A stretch of DNA of 64,000 bases from Haliotis asinina (GCF_037392515.1 NC_090290.1:2489978-2553977); one strand, 5' to 3'. Positions 24,449-36,651 are shown, counted from the stretch's first letter. Notes: generated by a model not told the origin, from the sequence alone. A program made the numbers and translations.

Positions 24449-27393
24449 TCTACATTGTTGACCATAACGTTCGTGATTGATAAATTCAAATATTGACCGA
24501 AATATTGTGGCCATCTTGGTAAAAAACAAAAACAACCCAAAACAATTAAGCAATGAAAATTTCTGTAATTAGACATAACCACTGAGTGAAACAGGCATGA
24601 GACATATTCATTAAAAATGTCTGTGATAATACATTATCACGCACTATAAGTGTTTCCCGTGACATATCCAAGAAGGACGCCTAGTCCAGAGCAGAATACT
24701 ACTTGCGTGGGGTGAAACACGATTTTCAATTTGTCATTGTGCTCCAGTAGTTTGTTTCTCTTGTGGTTTGTGGTGTTGTAAATGCTTAGGATTCTTTCAA
24801 ACTTTGGAAAAATCCAAGAAGCGTAAACAATACCAGGAAATGGTCCCCTGGCTAGTGTATACGGCATGATGCAGGGCCATAGAAGGATTCCATTGCATTT
24901 GTTACCCAACCCATGCAACACTTCTGAAAGTGAGAAAACAACAACCGGCAGAGAAGTAAAGAAAAAGTCTTCCCATGAAAGGGATCACAGACCTGTCAAA
25001 GTATCGTCATGTAATGTGTTTGTCAGAATTCAATTTACTACTCAGAACACCACCAACGATGGTACATGAGAATACAATATTACTATAGTCACTTCGTGCA
25101 TTAATGTACATGGCAAGATTTTAAGATTGGGTACTTGGGCGTGAACAGTTTGACGAATCTCCACAAGGTTATTGAATATGTCTGTCTATACAGTAATAAA
25201 GCATCGCATTTGAACAGAAACTGTAGTTCATCTCGCACTACATAAGGTACACAGACAATATTCTCTATGATCATTTGCTCAATATCCAACTTCTATAGGG
25301 AGATGGTGACTACTTGCTGTGCATCTGAAAATCGGGAAATAGATATGTTTTGGCAGAAAGAGGTATCTATGAAATTCTATATTGTTCTTTTTAGGATACG
25401 GTAAAAACGAAAATTTGGAGCTCTGTATCATGGAGGTGTACCATTTCCGTAAAAAATTTTTTTTAAGATTCAGTTCGATATTAAAAGAGAAAAACTAAGT
25501 TGTACAGAGAAACGGGCTATGCAATGTTTCCCTTAAACAACAGTTAGTTAGTGTCTTTCTTACAAAGAAATTCCAGGGAAATACGTTGATTTCAGAACTA
25601 ACTTGCAGCATGATAGAATATACATTATATGATAGCTTGGTTTGGCGGGTATTTGTTACCATTTTGTGCCAAAAAAATCTTAAAGTTTTTTTGTGTAATT
25701 TATTGCATCGGCCGAATATGGATACAGTTACTTAGGGTCATACAATATTCTTTTCTTTAAGAACAGAGTTCAACAATGTAGAGTTTATGGAGGTATAAAC
25801 ATAACCATATAGTCCTTTTAGCAGCGCTGCGCATTTGCGAGAAATACGCCTGTTTCTTATTTTAGCATTTGCTCCATAGGTGTTCAACCATATTAAAGAA
25901 TTTTGTACTACGGCTGGTTAAAGACACCGTTTGCAAGTATTCTTAGGGAACATGTTTAGTAATGCTGAACGTGTTGTTGCGAAAAATTAGGATTTTTCCA
26001 AATTTCACGCCAAGCGTTCTTTGAATATTTTTGGCCACACCAAACTGTTGTATGTCACAGTTACATAGTTTTTTGTTTGTTTGTTTGGAGGTCTCTTTGT
26101 TCTTTCGTTCAATGAATTAGCCTCCAGTTGTTTTATTAAGCGAAAACGAAAACAAGCGATCGATTACTTTTTCGCTGACATGTAGACGGTTCTACATTGA
26201 AACAGAACGGTATCCAATAAACAACCAGCTGACATATACGTTTATACCTACTACAGCAGTTAAACCAGCGGGTGTACTTACATATAATACACTTGCAGCG
26301 TGTTTGGGGATTACGACTGTGACGCTTGGAATAACAGGACCCTGTTTCAATTCTGTGATTGCTTGCTTACAGTCGTCATGAGACTTATGAGAGTAATTAC
26401 ACTAAGTGGCATTTGATCACGGCACCTCCAGAGAGTCAAATACATCCCTACTGATATGTAGTCTGGGTTACATTTAATCGCCCATAGCCCAAGGCCTCAA
26501 ATCTAACCCTCTTTAAAAAGATCACTATCTTTTACAATCACATTTACAAATCATTTGGGTCAAGGAAGAAATGAGATGGAAGATTTCAGAAGCTGTCTTG
26601 CCCATAACTGTGCACTCCACTTTCTCTTACAACTTCTGTGGACCGATTTACTTAGCTTCGATAATAACAACTGACAGACAAATATGTCAGAATAAGTTGA
26701 CAAACTCTCACGTTGGCAGCAACATCTAGTGTCTGCAGAAGACCACTCGACTGGGGACACCCCCACTGGACGATAACCAGCGCAAGGACTGTCCTCATAA
26801 TACGTAGTATTTTCATGGAATCATTTAGTGGGAGTCTATTCCCGTTTATTATCTGTCTACAAGACTAGAATTCAATAATTTACATTCTTGAGAATATTTT
26901 CCATTTATTCCGGACAATATTTCATCTGTTTTGGTTTGAGTTAGTGAAACAGTCCAGTGCTCCTAAGTTTTCTTAACGTTTCAAGGCAGACATATTCGGG
27001 GGCTTTTCCAAAATCAAAGCACCAATAACCATAATTCTGTCCAACAAAGGTTGCTATTTTGACTGCACAACGTGTTATGAGCATTGTCAGGTGAACTCAC
27101 ATATTGTGGTTGTGTGACCATATAATCAAAGGAACACTACATCGCTCATTTTATACCTGCGTATGTTTCGTGATCGCTAGTTAGCATCCAATGCATCGTT
27201 ATTGTCACACATTTCCTAGTAATCTTAGTATGTGAAATACTGAGCACAGTTTCTCTTCAAAACTATGCTCGTGTCATTACTCAAGTTTCATATTGTAACA
27301 CACTTTCCGGTGTGTCAGCATTAACGCTTGGTAACCTGTCACCCAGAACAAGAACATTTATAAATACTGGGTTGGCAGACAGTGCTTTACTCT
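24449..27393. other. Noncoding remainder of duplicated block A
   Basis: No gene is recognised. Segments at 24830-25020, 25780-26040, 26500-26790 and 27140-27250 match block B at 41290-41480, 43080-43260, 44090-44350 and 44660-44750. A 'tttataaata' motif at about 27358-27367 could be a TATA box, but nothing downstream supports a gene. Confidence 0.45.
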
Positions 27394-27463
27394 TCTTTCA
27401 TCAGTATTCTAGCATTTTCTTTCATCAGTATTCTAGCATTTTCTTTCATCAGTATTCTAGCAA
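27394..27463 (+). repeat. 24-bp tandem repeat, three copies
   Basis: 'tctttcatcagtattctagc' plus 'attt' is repeated without change; the last copy lacks its final four bases. It lies just past the right edge of duplicated block A. Confidence 0.92.
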
Positions 27464-28072
27464 TGCAGTAGCAGTGAATAAATAATTGAGCTCAACCAAA
27501 TAGGAAAGTAAGCATGGATCTATGTGATGCAATGACATACTTGAAACAATTCGCGTGAAGTTGACTACTGAATGACATTAGTTCATCCTCGTGATTAGTT
27601 GCTGAAGGTCAAAACTGGATTCTTCGTATCGACACAAACTATTTGCCACTGTGGACTGGCAAGAGACAGCTACGAACAAATTTTGGACTGTGCTGTGGCA
27701 ATGTGTCTTTGCATCACACAAGAAACAAAATATTCACTTACACGTGTTTTCTTCCCATAAACAAGTCAATTCTGGACTTGGTAGATGAAATTTGGATGTC
27801 TGATATTTATGATGTTTTCGTCAAAGCTCCATCACCAGAGATATGTCGACGTCCGTTTCGGTTATCAGATATTTCAGTCTTAACGCATATTCCATCGGAA
27901 CATTTAGTGGTTAGAAATGTATGAAAGTGCAACAGGAAATCATCCATGACACCGGGTGACACCTGAAACGCATGGACACTATGTAATTATGAATAATCTA
28001 GGATGAAACAGCTTATATTCTTGGGCGGTAAAAGCTTAACATGGAACGATTTAGAACGAATTTATGGTTTAC

Positions 28073-28263
28073 TTTTTCAAAGCTATATCTATTCTCATCT
28101 TTCTCTGTGTTAAAGCATTCCTTCGTATCAACAAGGACCCGGGTTCGAGGATCTTGCTGGAATATTACTAAATGCGCCGTGAAACTGACTGACTGACTTA
28201 GTCATTATGCGTTCAGAACGCAGACAAAGATGAGAACAGAGAATAGATACAGCTTTGAAAAAA
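28073..28263. repeat. Imperfect hairpin enclosing a SINE tail
   Basis: The left arm 'tttttcaaagctatatctat' continuing 'tctcatctttctctgtg' is complementary to the right arm 28218-28263, with one mismatch in the first 23 bp and one six-base insertion. Between the arms (about 28130-28200) lies the end of a tRNA-type SINE: 'gacccgggttcgag', 'cttgctggaatatt', 'gcgccgtgaaactgactgac'. It resembles a small foldback or miniature element. No target duplication was found. Confidence 0.6.
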
Positions 28264-28317
28264 TATTAATTATTTATTTTTTATATTTATTTTCATTTTA
28301 TTTATTTTTGTTTTTGT

Positions 28318-29375
28318 TTTTCCATGGAACGTTTTGGCCTTAGTCTAACGGGAGGGGTGGGCTTTGTTTCAGGAGCATATTCCTGCAAAACTTGGTGCAT
28401 GTATCAATCCGAACCCAAGGTGGTGCCTTTTGCTATTTACAGTTTTTTTTGTTTTGTTTTATCATTATCTCGGTTTCCATGGAAACGTTTCGAACCTACT
28501 CAAAAGTTAGACGTGTGGTTCGTTACCGGAGCACAACTCTAAAACTTATTAATATCTGTCAGCATAGTCGTTCTTTTTGCTATTAGCAAATTTTGTGTCA
28601 TTTATCATTTTCTGAGTTTCCATGGAAGCGATTCTGACTTGGTCTCAAAATGGAGTGATGGGCTTCGTTTCCTGAGCACAACTCGAAAACTTCTTGTTAT
28701 CTTTCAGCAAACTTGGCAAATATGTGAGGCAGACCCCAAAGTGTTGGCTTTTGCTATTCACAGATTCGTGTCAGGTTTTTTTTTTTTTCCTGTTTCCATG
28801 GAAACGATTTGGACTTTGTCTCGAAGGGGAATGATTGGCTTCGTTTCCGGAGCACAACTCGAACACTTCATAATATCTTTCAAAATGTTTTCTCTGATAT
28901 ATGAGACAGATCTTGAAGTGGTGCCTTTTGACATTTACAGATTTTTGTCATTTTTATTTTTCCCGGTTTTCATGGAAACGATCCGAACATTGTTTCAAAA
29001 GGGAGGAATGGGCTCAGTGTCCGGAGCACAACTGGAAAACTTCTCACAATATCTTTCTGCAAAACTTGGCAGATATGTGAATTAGACCCCAAAGTGGTGC
29101 CTTTTGCTGTTTTAATTTTACTTATTATTTAAATTATTATTTGTTACTTTTTGACATTTTTATTTTCCCCGGTTTCCATGGAAACAATTCGGACTTTGTC
29201 TCAAAAGGGAGTCATGGGCTTCGATTCCAGTACACACCTCGGAAACCATTTGATAACTTTCAACAGTTTTGGCAGATATATGAGACTGATCTTGAAGTGG
29301 TGCCTTTCGCAGTTTACAGATATATGGCAGTTACATTTTTCATGATTTCCACGGAAACTATTCAAACTTAGTCTG
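28318..29375 (+). repeat. 175-bp tandem repeat, about six to seven units
   Basis: Units begin near 28318, 28478, 28617, 28793, 28967, 29173 and 29343 at 'tttccatggaaacgatt' or close variants. They continue with 'ggactttgtctcaaaaggga', 'gggcttcgtttccggagcac', 'aactcgaaaactt' and 'aaagtggtgccttttgct'. Spacing ranges from about 140 to 208 bp. Units differ by many substitutions and indels, so the array is old. Open frames of up to 148 codons (28639-29085) merely translate the units, giving recurring peptides such as 'FVSGAQLE'. No known domain is present. Confidence 0.88.
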
Positions 29376-29454
29376 AAAAAAAAATCCATCAAGTAACTTT
29401 CAGATGATTTGTCCTTTCAAGTATGTGGGCGTCGGGGGAATATGTCTGATGACT

Positions 29455-30220
29455 CTTGTTAGCAATATCTCAGCAGTATTACGGCTGGACTCACGAAATG
29501 GGCTTCACACATTTGTTACGGGAGTGTATTTTCTGTAAACTGTATTATTGATTAAGTGATAGTTATTGTTGGGTCACAATGTTTAGTGTTTTGAGTGATA
29601 GTTATTATGGGGCACGTATCATAAATGTTCAGTGTTGTTAGCATTTTAGCGGCAGGCCTTTAAGGTAGCGCTTTAGAGTTACCTCCGTTTGAATATGTGA
29701 CGTGTCTGCCTCTGGGAGTCTCGAAAATTCTACGTTAATGCCGATGGTGGCACATATCCAAGAATCACTGTGTATATAAAGGCTGGTTATGTTGACGACA
29801 CAGACGCACACGGATACCTGGAGTACATCAACCTGCCTGCCTTTGCCATTGCACGACCTGCATGACCGCAGCGTGACCGCTCGCCGTGTTACATTCAGTA
29901 TAACTGTTTCTCATGCTCCAACCAAGATTTTGGTGAGTTGAAATAATAATTATATTTGTGACTCATTACCTTTGATATGAGTCAGCTGTATTGTAGATGA
30001 AACTTCTATTGTGATTCTTTGTATCTTGTTCTTGCTTGCTCAATACAAAATATTGAACATTTTAGACTTGTCAGTGTTATATTTTGCTGGTTGTGAGTAG
30101 ATTTCTTATACCTTTTATCAGAGCAAATTATCAACCGCAACACATTGTACCAATGTGAGGAATCGAACCCGGGTCTTCAGCATGACGAGCGGACGCTTTT
30201 ACCACTTTGCGTCTGTCGCT
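29455..30220 (-). mobile_element. tRNA-derived SINE split by a solo LTR
   Basis: The left part (29455-29513) reads 'agcaatatctcagcagtatt' to 'aatgggcttcacacatt', the minus strand of the SINE 3' half. The right part (30143-30220) resumes with 'cattgtaccaatgtgaggaa', 'tcgaacccgggtcttcagca' and 'tgacgagcggacgctttta', the tRNA-like promoter half with the B-box 'gggttcga' in reverse. The order matches uninterrupted copies such as 60217-60375, so the sequence between is an insertion. Confidence 0.85.
29514..30142 (+). mobile_element. Solo LTR of an LTR retrotransposon
   Basis: The segment starts TGTTACGG and ends CCGCAACA, a near-inverted repeat of the TG...CA form usual for LTRs. It is flanked by CATT on both sides (29510-29513 and 30143-30146); a 5-bp ACATT reading is also possible. 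It sits inside a SINE that resumes at its end, which fixes the limits. At 629 bp with no coding sequence it is one LTR, left after recombination between the two LTRs of a complete element. A TATATAAA box at 29773-29780 and the open promoter-like stretch after it support the plus orientation. The superfamily cannot be told without internal sequence; the short target duplication suits Gypsy- or BEL-type elements. Confidence 0.78.
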
Positions 30221-31499
30221 TGACTGGGTTTCTTAAATCACTGAACATGCCCTGACAAGCTTAAAAAGTTGCTATAAGAATGGTTAGTTATGGTTATGGT
30301 GAGTATGCAAACAGTGAAAGTCGGTAAAATAAATCTGTATATGGTGAACTCAAAAACTGTTAATCTTAAGCTTGGCACTAAATACGTCATATCATGACAA
30401 CATATGATTGTTGACCAATGGAATTAAAATATTTTTTGTCATAAATGTAAGTAAAAATATTTTAAGACATTAAATTGGCTGCATATATGATTTCCAACTG
30501 ATCCGTCTCGAGTAGTTTTGACAGATGATGGTTGTCCATGTGTCAACTTGCACCATGACAACGATGACGCCGTACCACGTATCGAGAACATTAAGGACTA
30601 AGATAGATTGCAATTGGAAGTAAGGCGTCAGTGATCATGGCGTTTTTACATGATGTAATCCATTATTAGCCATTGTTATTGAGGCGGATGACGACATTTT
30701 TTCAAAGGGCAACTCCATTCTCCGGTTGAATTTCAGTTCTCTTGTGGATTCTGTTCTATTGTGCTTGTAAAAATTAAGATAATTGGCAAAAACATGTTAA
30801 GTTTGCATGTTTTATGGACCAATTGGACATGTATAATTCAACATGCCGCTTTTGTGAAAAGGTCAGTTTGTGAGCTGAGGCGTGTTTGTAAATTGCCATC
30901 ACATGATACATATTAACCTATATTGCTTGTATGTTTGTTAGATTGTAAGCTGTTTAAAGCATCACTCGGGAAAAGTTCAAGCATATGACAGGAACTTGTA
31001 CACAATCATCCGGGAGATCCTGTGTTTGACACCATGACCATCGACCCAGGCACACAAGGAGGCCATAAGGTTTCGCATCCACGCGGCTGAGCCTGACTGC
31101 CCGGACCATCAGTCCCCAGAACAACAATTAGTTGCTCATATTTTCTAATCATCATATCGCCTGTCATCCACGTGCACAGTTAGTGATTATAGAATTAGAC
31201 ATTCAGGACTTATGGGAGAATATCAAGATGATTATGGTGAGTGATGCTAATGATGAAGTGATAGCAGATATTTACATATAACATAGTATTTAACACAAAT
31301 TTCACATCATTCAAACTAACCTTATGTTTGTATAATAGGGTAGTTGAATGTTGGACCAACACACGAAGGTCACTGATTGACCTCCTATATGAGCATGCCG
31401 TGTAAAATGTCTGTTGAAACTCACTCACCATCACATATTTATGAAATGGTATGGAGATTATTGCTACACGTGGTTTGAAGCACAATTCAAGGAATGACC
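30221..31499. other. No recognised feature
   Basis: Unassigned AT-rich sequence between the split SINE and duplicated block B. Confidence 0.45.
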
Positions 31500-31533
31500 G
31501 TCTAGGTCACACATCTGTCCTTGGTCAGTAGGC

Positions 31534-31540
31534 TATATAA
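31534..31540 (+). promoter_or_regulatory. Possible TATA box upstream of the receptor gene
   Basis: 'ggctatataacg' precedes the conserved 5' exon region. Transcription would begin near 31565. In block A the equivalent sequence is not clearly preserved, so support is weak. Confidence 0.3.
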
Positions 31541-31744
31541 CGTTCAGTACTCCGGGAGTTCCTCCCACATGAAGCTTCTGACGTGACGGGGATACTGTTG
31601 AGAGCAGAGTTAAATCTGTTGTATGAGAGACAGCACCAACGGATTATTTAATAATTATTACATTCAAACTAATCACGTGTTTGTTCAGCGAGTCGTTGAC
31701 CAGACATTGAGTATTGACCGGTCAACTTCAGTTACAGAACACTG

Positions 31745-32016
31745 GAATAGTATATACGTCGATGAGATAAAGAAGCAACCGGCTCCGCCCAGGACTCAGT
31801 CAGCCCCTGGCTTATCAGTCGTCTGATGCAGCAGTGACGGAGTTATACACCCACCTCCCCCAGATGACGACACTACATGGGATTTCGTACGTTTATCGAT
31901 CTAGGGCTCATGTCTAGTGGAGTTGAAGCAAACAGATGGATGTATTTGTGAATCAGCTGTGAGGAAAGACGGGCGTACAATGCCATTCTGGTAATTCGGG
32001 CTCCCGCGTCACAGCG
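31745..32016 (+). other. Likely 5' noncoding exon of the receptor gene
   Basis: It matches 14600-14877 in block A, ending at the donor 'acagcg|gtaggt'. The next good acceptor is 'tttcatttcag' ending at 33197, which would place 114 bases of leader before the start codon. The intron is about 1.18 kb. The upstream limit is unknown. Confidence 0.5.
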
Positions 32017-33311
32017 GTAGGTCATTTTAAATATAAGCTATTATGAATTCTGGATTTAACTTAAAGGAAATACAATGTTATCAGTAAGACACGTACTCTG
32101 AAATTGTTTAAGATTGTTTAACATATACGTGATTCTTGTTGTCATTACATGTTAATCAACTGAGAATGTATATTATGAACATTTGAATTCTTACATCTAA
32201 AACAAACACTGCCAAAACCATTGTATATGTTATACAAAAATTGCCCTGAACCCCGATAAACGTTATCGCCACGAAGCATACAAATCTATATCAAATACAG
32301 AACAGATGGACTTACATTTGCATTTATTTCTTATTGCCTAGATTGGGATTTATCCCTCCCTGGTTTTGGAGGGGATTTTACACTAAAGGTCATAAATGGT
32401 CTTTCCGTGTGATCAAGAACTTAAATCTATAAAGTTACCTTCATATACCCCATGCCTTCTGTAACACAGGATTTGTCTGTACATGCAACTACAAAGGCCG
32501 ACACCAGAGAGTTATTTGAAAATATTGCCATCCGTTATCTTGCCATATATCTTGATGAAGACTTTGATCACTTGGATTTTCCAGGAGAATGACATTGTTA
32601 TTCATAACGTTATTATCATTTTTCGCTTTGAACTATTTAGACACTTCTCCTTTTCAATGTTTTTCATACTACTCTCCTGTCGCATCTGTTTTGGCAGATA
32701 TGAATGACTAATTATTCACCAGTATTGACTTTTTGAATGAACGTAATGTTTTGCTGGCAAGGGCACAAACGGACTACCAGTATGTCGCTATATTACTGCA
32801 TTACTGTAGTAGTCCCTTTCCGCAAAGTCGCGATGTCTATCGAAGCCTGTGTTAAATTATGGGGACTTGCAATCGTTTCATAGCTGTGCTTATTAGTGCC
32901 TTTATTAGTTTCAACAAAATATTGTACCATCTGCATATACATTTACCTTAATATCTGAAATAATGTTTTAGTCGGTGGCGCTGACACTGTTCTGTGATAT
33001 ATTACATTGATACAAACAACACCTGGGGATATATCGTGTTATTAGTAGCCCCCATTGTTGGTCGATCAATACCACTGAATGATTTAGGCCATTAGGATCT
33101 TTCTTTGAATTAACAACGAATTGAAACATACAATTGTCAGGTTCAAGAATATTTTTTCGTGACACAAAGTCAAATATTCGAATGAATTTCATTTCAGAAT
33201 AGTACTCCTTGTTGATGACATCAGGGTCGGAAGTAGAACCGGGAAACTTCCAATGACATGATCTGATATGAATATGAATCTACATCGGAAAATGCAAATG
33301 AAAGTTTAAAA

Positions 33312-34370
33312 ATGGAACGAAATGTAACAATTGAGTCTGGAATAACATCCTGGACCCCTGGCCCACAGGAGGACAACAGCTGGGTAGCAATAGATGCGTT
33401 GGCATTTAACATAGAAACGTATTATTTGTGGGCCATCCTTGCCTTGGGGTTTCCAGGAAATTGCTTTACCATCATCACAATTATCAAGATGTCCCCTCAG
33501 AGGTCCCTCGCTGTCTACATCGCCCTTCTGGCCATCGTCGACAACCTCGCCATCGTTAACAAGCTTCTGATGTTTGTCCTCACAGACAACGGAGTTCAGA
33601 TTGGAATATATGGATGCAAGTTTCTTGGATTCTTTGGGAACTTCCTCATCACTTACGGCAACTGGCTTCTTGTTGGACTCTCCGTGGAGAGATTTGCGGC
33701 AGTGTGGTTTCCTTTTCAGGTGGGCAAGATCTGGTCCTTCCGGAAATCCTTGACGGTCGTGATGTCGATAACCGTGCCGCTCCTTGGGCTCTTTCTTCAT
33801 CTCTTCTGGACGATGGATTATCATTATTATGCTTCCACGAAGAGTGTTTTCTGTAACATCAACGGGAAATACATCTATTTCATGGTTCACGTGTGGTTTT
33901 GGATTAATGTTCTTGTGTATGCCGTAATCCCGTGTGTGCTGCTTCTCATCTTCAACCTACTCATCATTGCAGGGATTGTGAAATCTACCAAGACGCACAG
34001 ATACCTGAATAGAAGCGGCTCGAAAAATGGCAGTGCCCAGGCTGATCGACACCGTCAAATCACTATTATGCTCGTAACGTCAGCGATTACCCTTGTGGTT
34101 CTTACTACACCGAGATGTGTATTGCTAATAATGTCCCCCTACTTGAACCCTTCTAACAAGTCTATGGAGGGAGCGGTTCTTTATCTCATTGACACAATCG
34201 CCTATGTCTTGTGTGACTCAACTCATGCTATCAATTTCTATCTGTATTCCCTGAGTGCCAGAAGGTTCAGATTTCAGTTCCTTGATTTTTGTTGTAAACG
34301 TAAAGCTGAAGTTGTAAGTTCCCAGTACATCAGTATGGGCAGTCGTCCGTCAACGCAGTGGCAGACATAG
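33312..34370 (+). CDS. Rhodopsin-class GPCR, lophotrochozoan orphan type
   Basis: A 352-residue seven-helix receptor coded in one exon, acting at the plasma membrane to pass an extracellular signal to G proteins. The N-terminus is short with a glycosylation site (N4). Helix 1 (about 38-60) carries the GN motif (G49, N50). Helix 2 (67-90) has D77. C102 at the start of helix 3 can pair with C181 in loop 2. The helix 3 end reads 'SVERF' instead of DRY. Helix 5 (194-222) holds P207. Helix 6 (249-272) ends 'TTPRC' with P267. Helix 7 (288-313) reads 'DSTHAINFYLY' in place of NPxxY and is followed by 'SARRFR' and two cysteines (327-328) that could be palmitoylated. These variants resemble expanded molluscan orphan or peptide-receptor-like groups; the ligand is unknown. 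The start is supported by the paralogue at 57283 (MERNVTIES against MEVNTSIDS). In 30 residues from A31, 25 are identical to the paralogue. Confidence 0.95.
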   Translation: MERNVTIESGITSWTPGPQEDNSWVAIDALAFNIETYYLWAILALGFPGNCFTIITIIKMSPQRSLAVYIALLAIVDNLAIVNKLLMFVLTDNGVQIGIYGCKFLGFFGNFLITYGNWLLVGLSVERFAAVWFPFQVGKIWSFRKSLTVVMSITVPLLGLFLHLFWTMDYHYYASTKSVFCNINGKYIYFMVHVWFWINVLVYAVIPCVLLLIFNLLIIAGIVKSTKTHRYLNRSGSKNGSAQADRHRQITIMLVTSAITLVVLTTPRCVLLIMSPYLNPSNKSMEGAVLYLIDTIAYVLCDSTHAINFYLYSLSARRFRFQFLDFCCKRKAEVVSSQYISMGSRPSTQWQT

Positions 34371-35162
34371 AAATACATTTGAATTATACAAAGTGAGTGA
34401 GACATTGCGTGATTGGGCGGTTTGGACTGATGGAGTTTTTGAGTCTGTGAGCCTGACTGATGCACTGACGTAGACATCTTACACAAACTGCGGTGACATT
34501 AGCCAAAATAGTGGCATATTTAGTTGCAGGAAGTGCAACAGCCACCAGTGGTTCTGGCACTGATTATGGAAGACACACAATAAACAATCAAAATTTACCA
34601 TGTCACAAGGAACTGGATGACATTATTGGCAACATTACCAATTCTAGCACAGATAGACCAGAAGAAACATGCAGAAGACAAGGCATGTCTACAGAAGGGA
34701 GTGGCTAATGGGAACTCGTGTGGAATTGTTGCTGGTGCTGCAATTTTGATCAAGATGTTCGCCTGAAACAAGTAGGCATGTCTGACGTGGATTTAGCGGG
34801 AGGCTTGTGAACTTACATTATGTTTAGACACGATCTACATGTGCTTGTCACTCTGTACGTGAAGCCATCCACAAACCTTTTGTAAATTCTAGCTTTGTTG
34901 TATTGATGCAGCTGATATTCCATGAAGAAAATGCACACCTGTGCAAACCAGTGTTGCCGGTAAGACAGGAGCCGCTCATCAGCTCGCGATCACTATTCAA
35001 TAGTCAGTCACGTACGATTTACTGGATTGTTTGCGTCGTGTTCGGTGACTTCTTTATAAACCGTAAGAATTCAGAAACAGTTTTTATACTCTGTTAATGC
35101 TCAAAAGGTGTTGTATGGAGAGAGTTTTCGTGTATTTCGCAGTTATCATGTTGTGTGAGCGT

Positions 35163-35172
35163 AATAAATAAA
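35163..35172 (+). terminator. Candidate polyadenylation signal
   Basis: 'aataaataaa' contains two overlapping AATAAA hexamers about 800 bases after the receptor stop codon. It is the first clear pair of signals downstream on this strand. Use is inferred. Confidence 0.4.
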
Positions 35173-35267
35173 ACGAAATGTGAAAGTATCCAGGGTTTGT
35201 ATCCTGTATTGCATCCTGTCAAAATGCACGACGGCAGGCTATCCAGCTTAATTTGTATATATTTCGT

Positions 35268-35412
35268 GGCGGTGGGGTAGCCTGATGGTTAAAGTGTCTC
35301 CCTGTATCTGGGAAGATCAGTGGGTACAATGTGTGAAGGGCATTCCTGGTTTTCCCTGTCGTAATATTTCTGGAATATTGCTGAAAGCGGCATGCAACAA
35401 CATCTAGTTTAG
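35268..35412 (+). mobile_element. tRNA-derived SINE, family 1
   Basis: The head 'ggtggggtagcctgatggtt' holds an A-box-like start. The B-box region is worn ('gatcagtgggtacaatgtgtg'). The body reads 'cgtaatatttctggaatatt' and 'gctgaaagcggc'. The usual CTCACTCAC tail is missing or decayed. Confidence 0.78.
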
Positions 35413-36651
35413 ATGTCACAACTGGGCTGTGGATTTCTTAGTCGGAGGAGTATAGGTGGGTAGTCGGACTAAATAGGTAGGTGAAGGGGGCTATGGCAGA
35501 GGTGGTTAGGCACACTCGGTGGGTAGTCGGAGAAGAGGGGATTTCAGCGGCAAAAGAAAACTGGACGGGGACGACAGAAACACGAGAGGCTGAAGAAATG
35601 TTTAGTAGGTAATGTTTGCAATGACATGATAGATTTTGTTGAAGGTGTAATATAAGACTAATGTTTGAAGTGAGGTTCAAACTGCATAGTCTTTTGCTTG
35701 TTTTGTTCCCAGTAATTTCATCAATGTATAACCTGTTGCCTTCAATAAGTCATTTCGCACTTTGGTCTCAGCAACACTTCGACCTTACGTTGGTATAGGT
35801 TGTTGGTTTGTCATACGGCCTTTTCCCATGATATGGCAGTGCAAATATTGAGTTTACTTGTACCGTTTGTAACAATACTGATATCCCCAGAAATTCTATG
35901 GTGCATTGCCTTCTAATATTGATGATGCAGTCTAGACGATGAATATTTTATGAGGTCTGTGTAGTAAGAAATCCAATCGGAGAGCAAGTTACCCCAGGAG
36001 CCCAAAAACATGACTAAAACATGCAACCAAAATGTTTGACTGGGAATGTCATTAAACAGATTATAAAACCCAAACAGTGTGAAACATTGCACACAATATC
36101 TCATGTGGAACGATGACGAAAGTTTATGAAGAAAGTGTGATAAAAGCTAGAATCAAATACTGTCGATATTTCTGGAAATTGATTGAAATAACCGTATCGA
36201 ATTAGACCACCCCATAGCGTCACACAAGTATTCGAACATTGCTGAATATGTGTTGAATTCGAGGTTGCATTTTATTCTGTCTGCAGAATCTGATGAAATC
36301 ATATACGTTTTATACAGAAAGGTATACAAGAGAAAATTCAGAGCCAATTATGAAAATGGTGCAGTAACGTTACAGCTCCTGTAAATGCCAACATGTGAAC
36401 ATGACACTCACACGCACACACATAAACAATAGATACATCCATACGGATCTTTAAAATGAGAAACAGTTCGTAGTGTAAAATCGAGCATATCTCCGCATTG
36501 TATGTCCTCAACCCGTCGGGCACTTTCGAAAAAGCTTGATAAGTTACAAACTAAATCTATGTTGTGAGACAATGTGATCCTGGTACATTGACATAACGAA
36601 TGATCATGTACATTATTCTTCTAAAGATTCTATCAATTTTGTTATATTGTT

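Larger units (their letters stand above)
14590..27260 (+). repeat. Duplicated block, copy A (receptor stub copy)
   Basis: Matching segments occur in the same order and orientation in 31500-44760. Examples: 14600-14900 with 31750-32060; 16310-16680 with 33198-34450; 17280-17620 with 35920-36180; 19870-20115 with 39815-40085; 22783-22970 with 40305-40510; 23750-23830 with 41200-41280; 24830-25020 with 41290-41480; 25780-26040 with 43080-43260; 26500-26790 with 44090-44350; 27140-27250 with 44660-44750. Matches are patchy and separated by diverged sequence, so the duplication is old. Copy A later gained the LINE at 21274-22782 and the LINE piece near 15650. Confidence 0.82.

Noticed and set aside
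24211..24582. 123-codon minus-strand frame with repeated peptides
   Set aside because: It is only a translation of the 20-bp tandem array.
33306..33890. 194-codon frame on the minus strand
   Set aside because: It is the antisense shadow of the receptor coding exon (33312-34370) and has no motif of its own.
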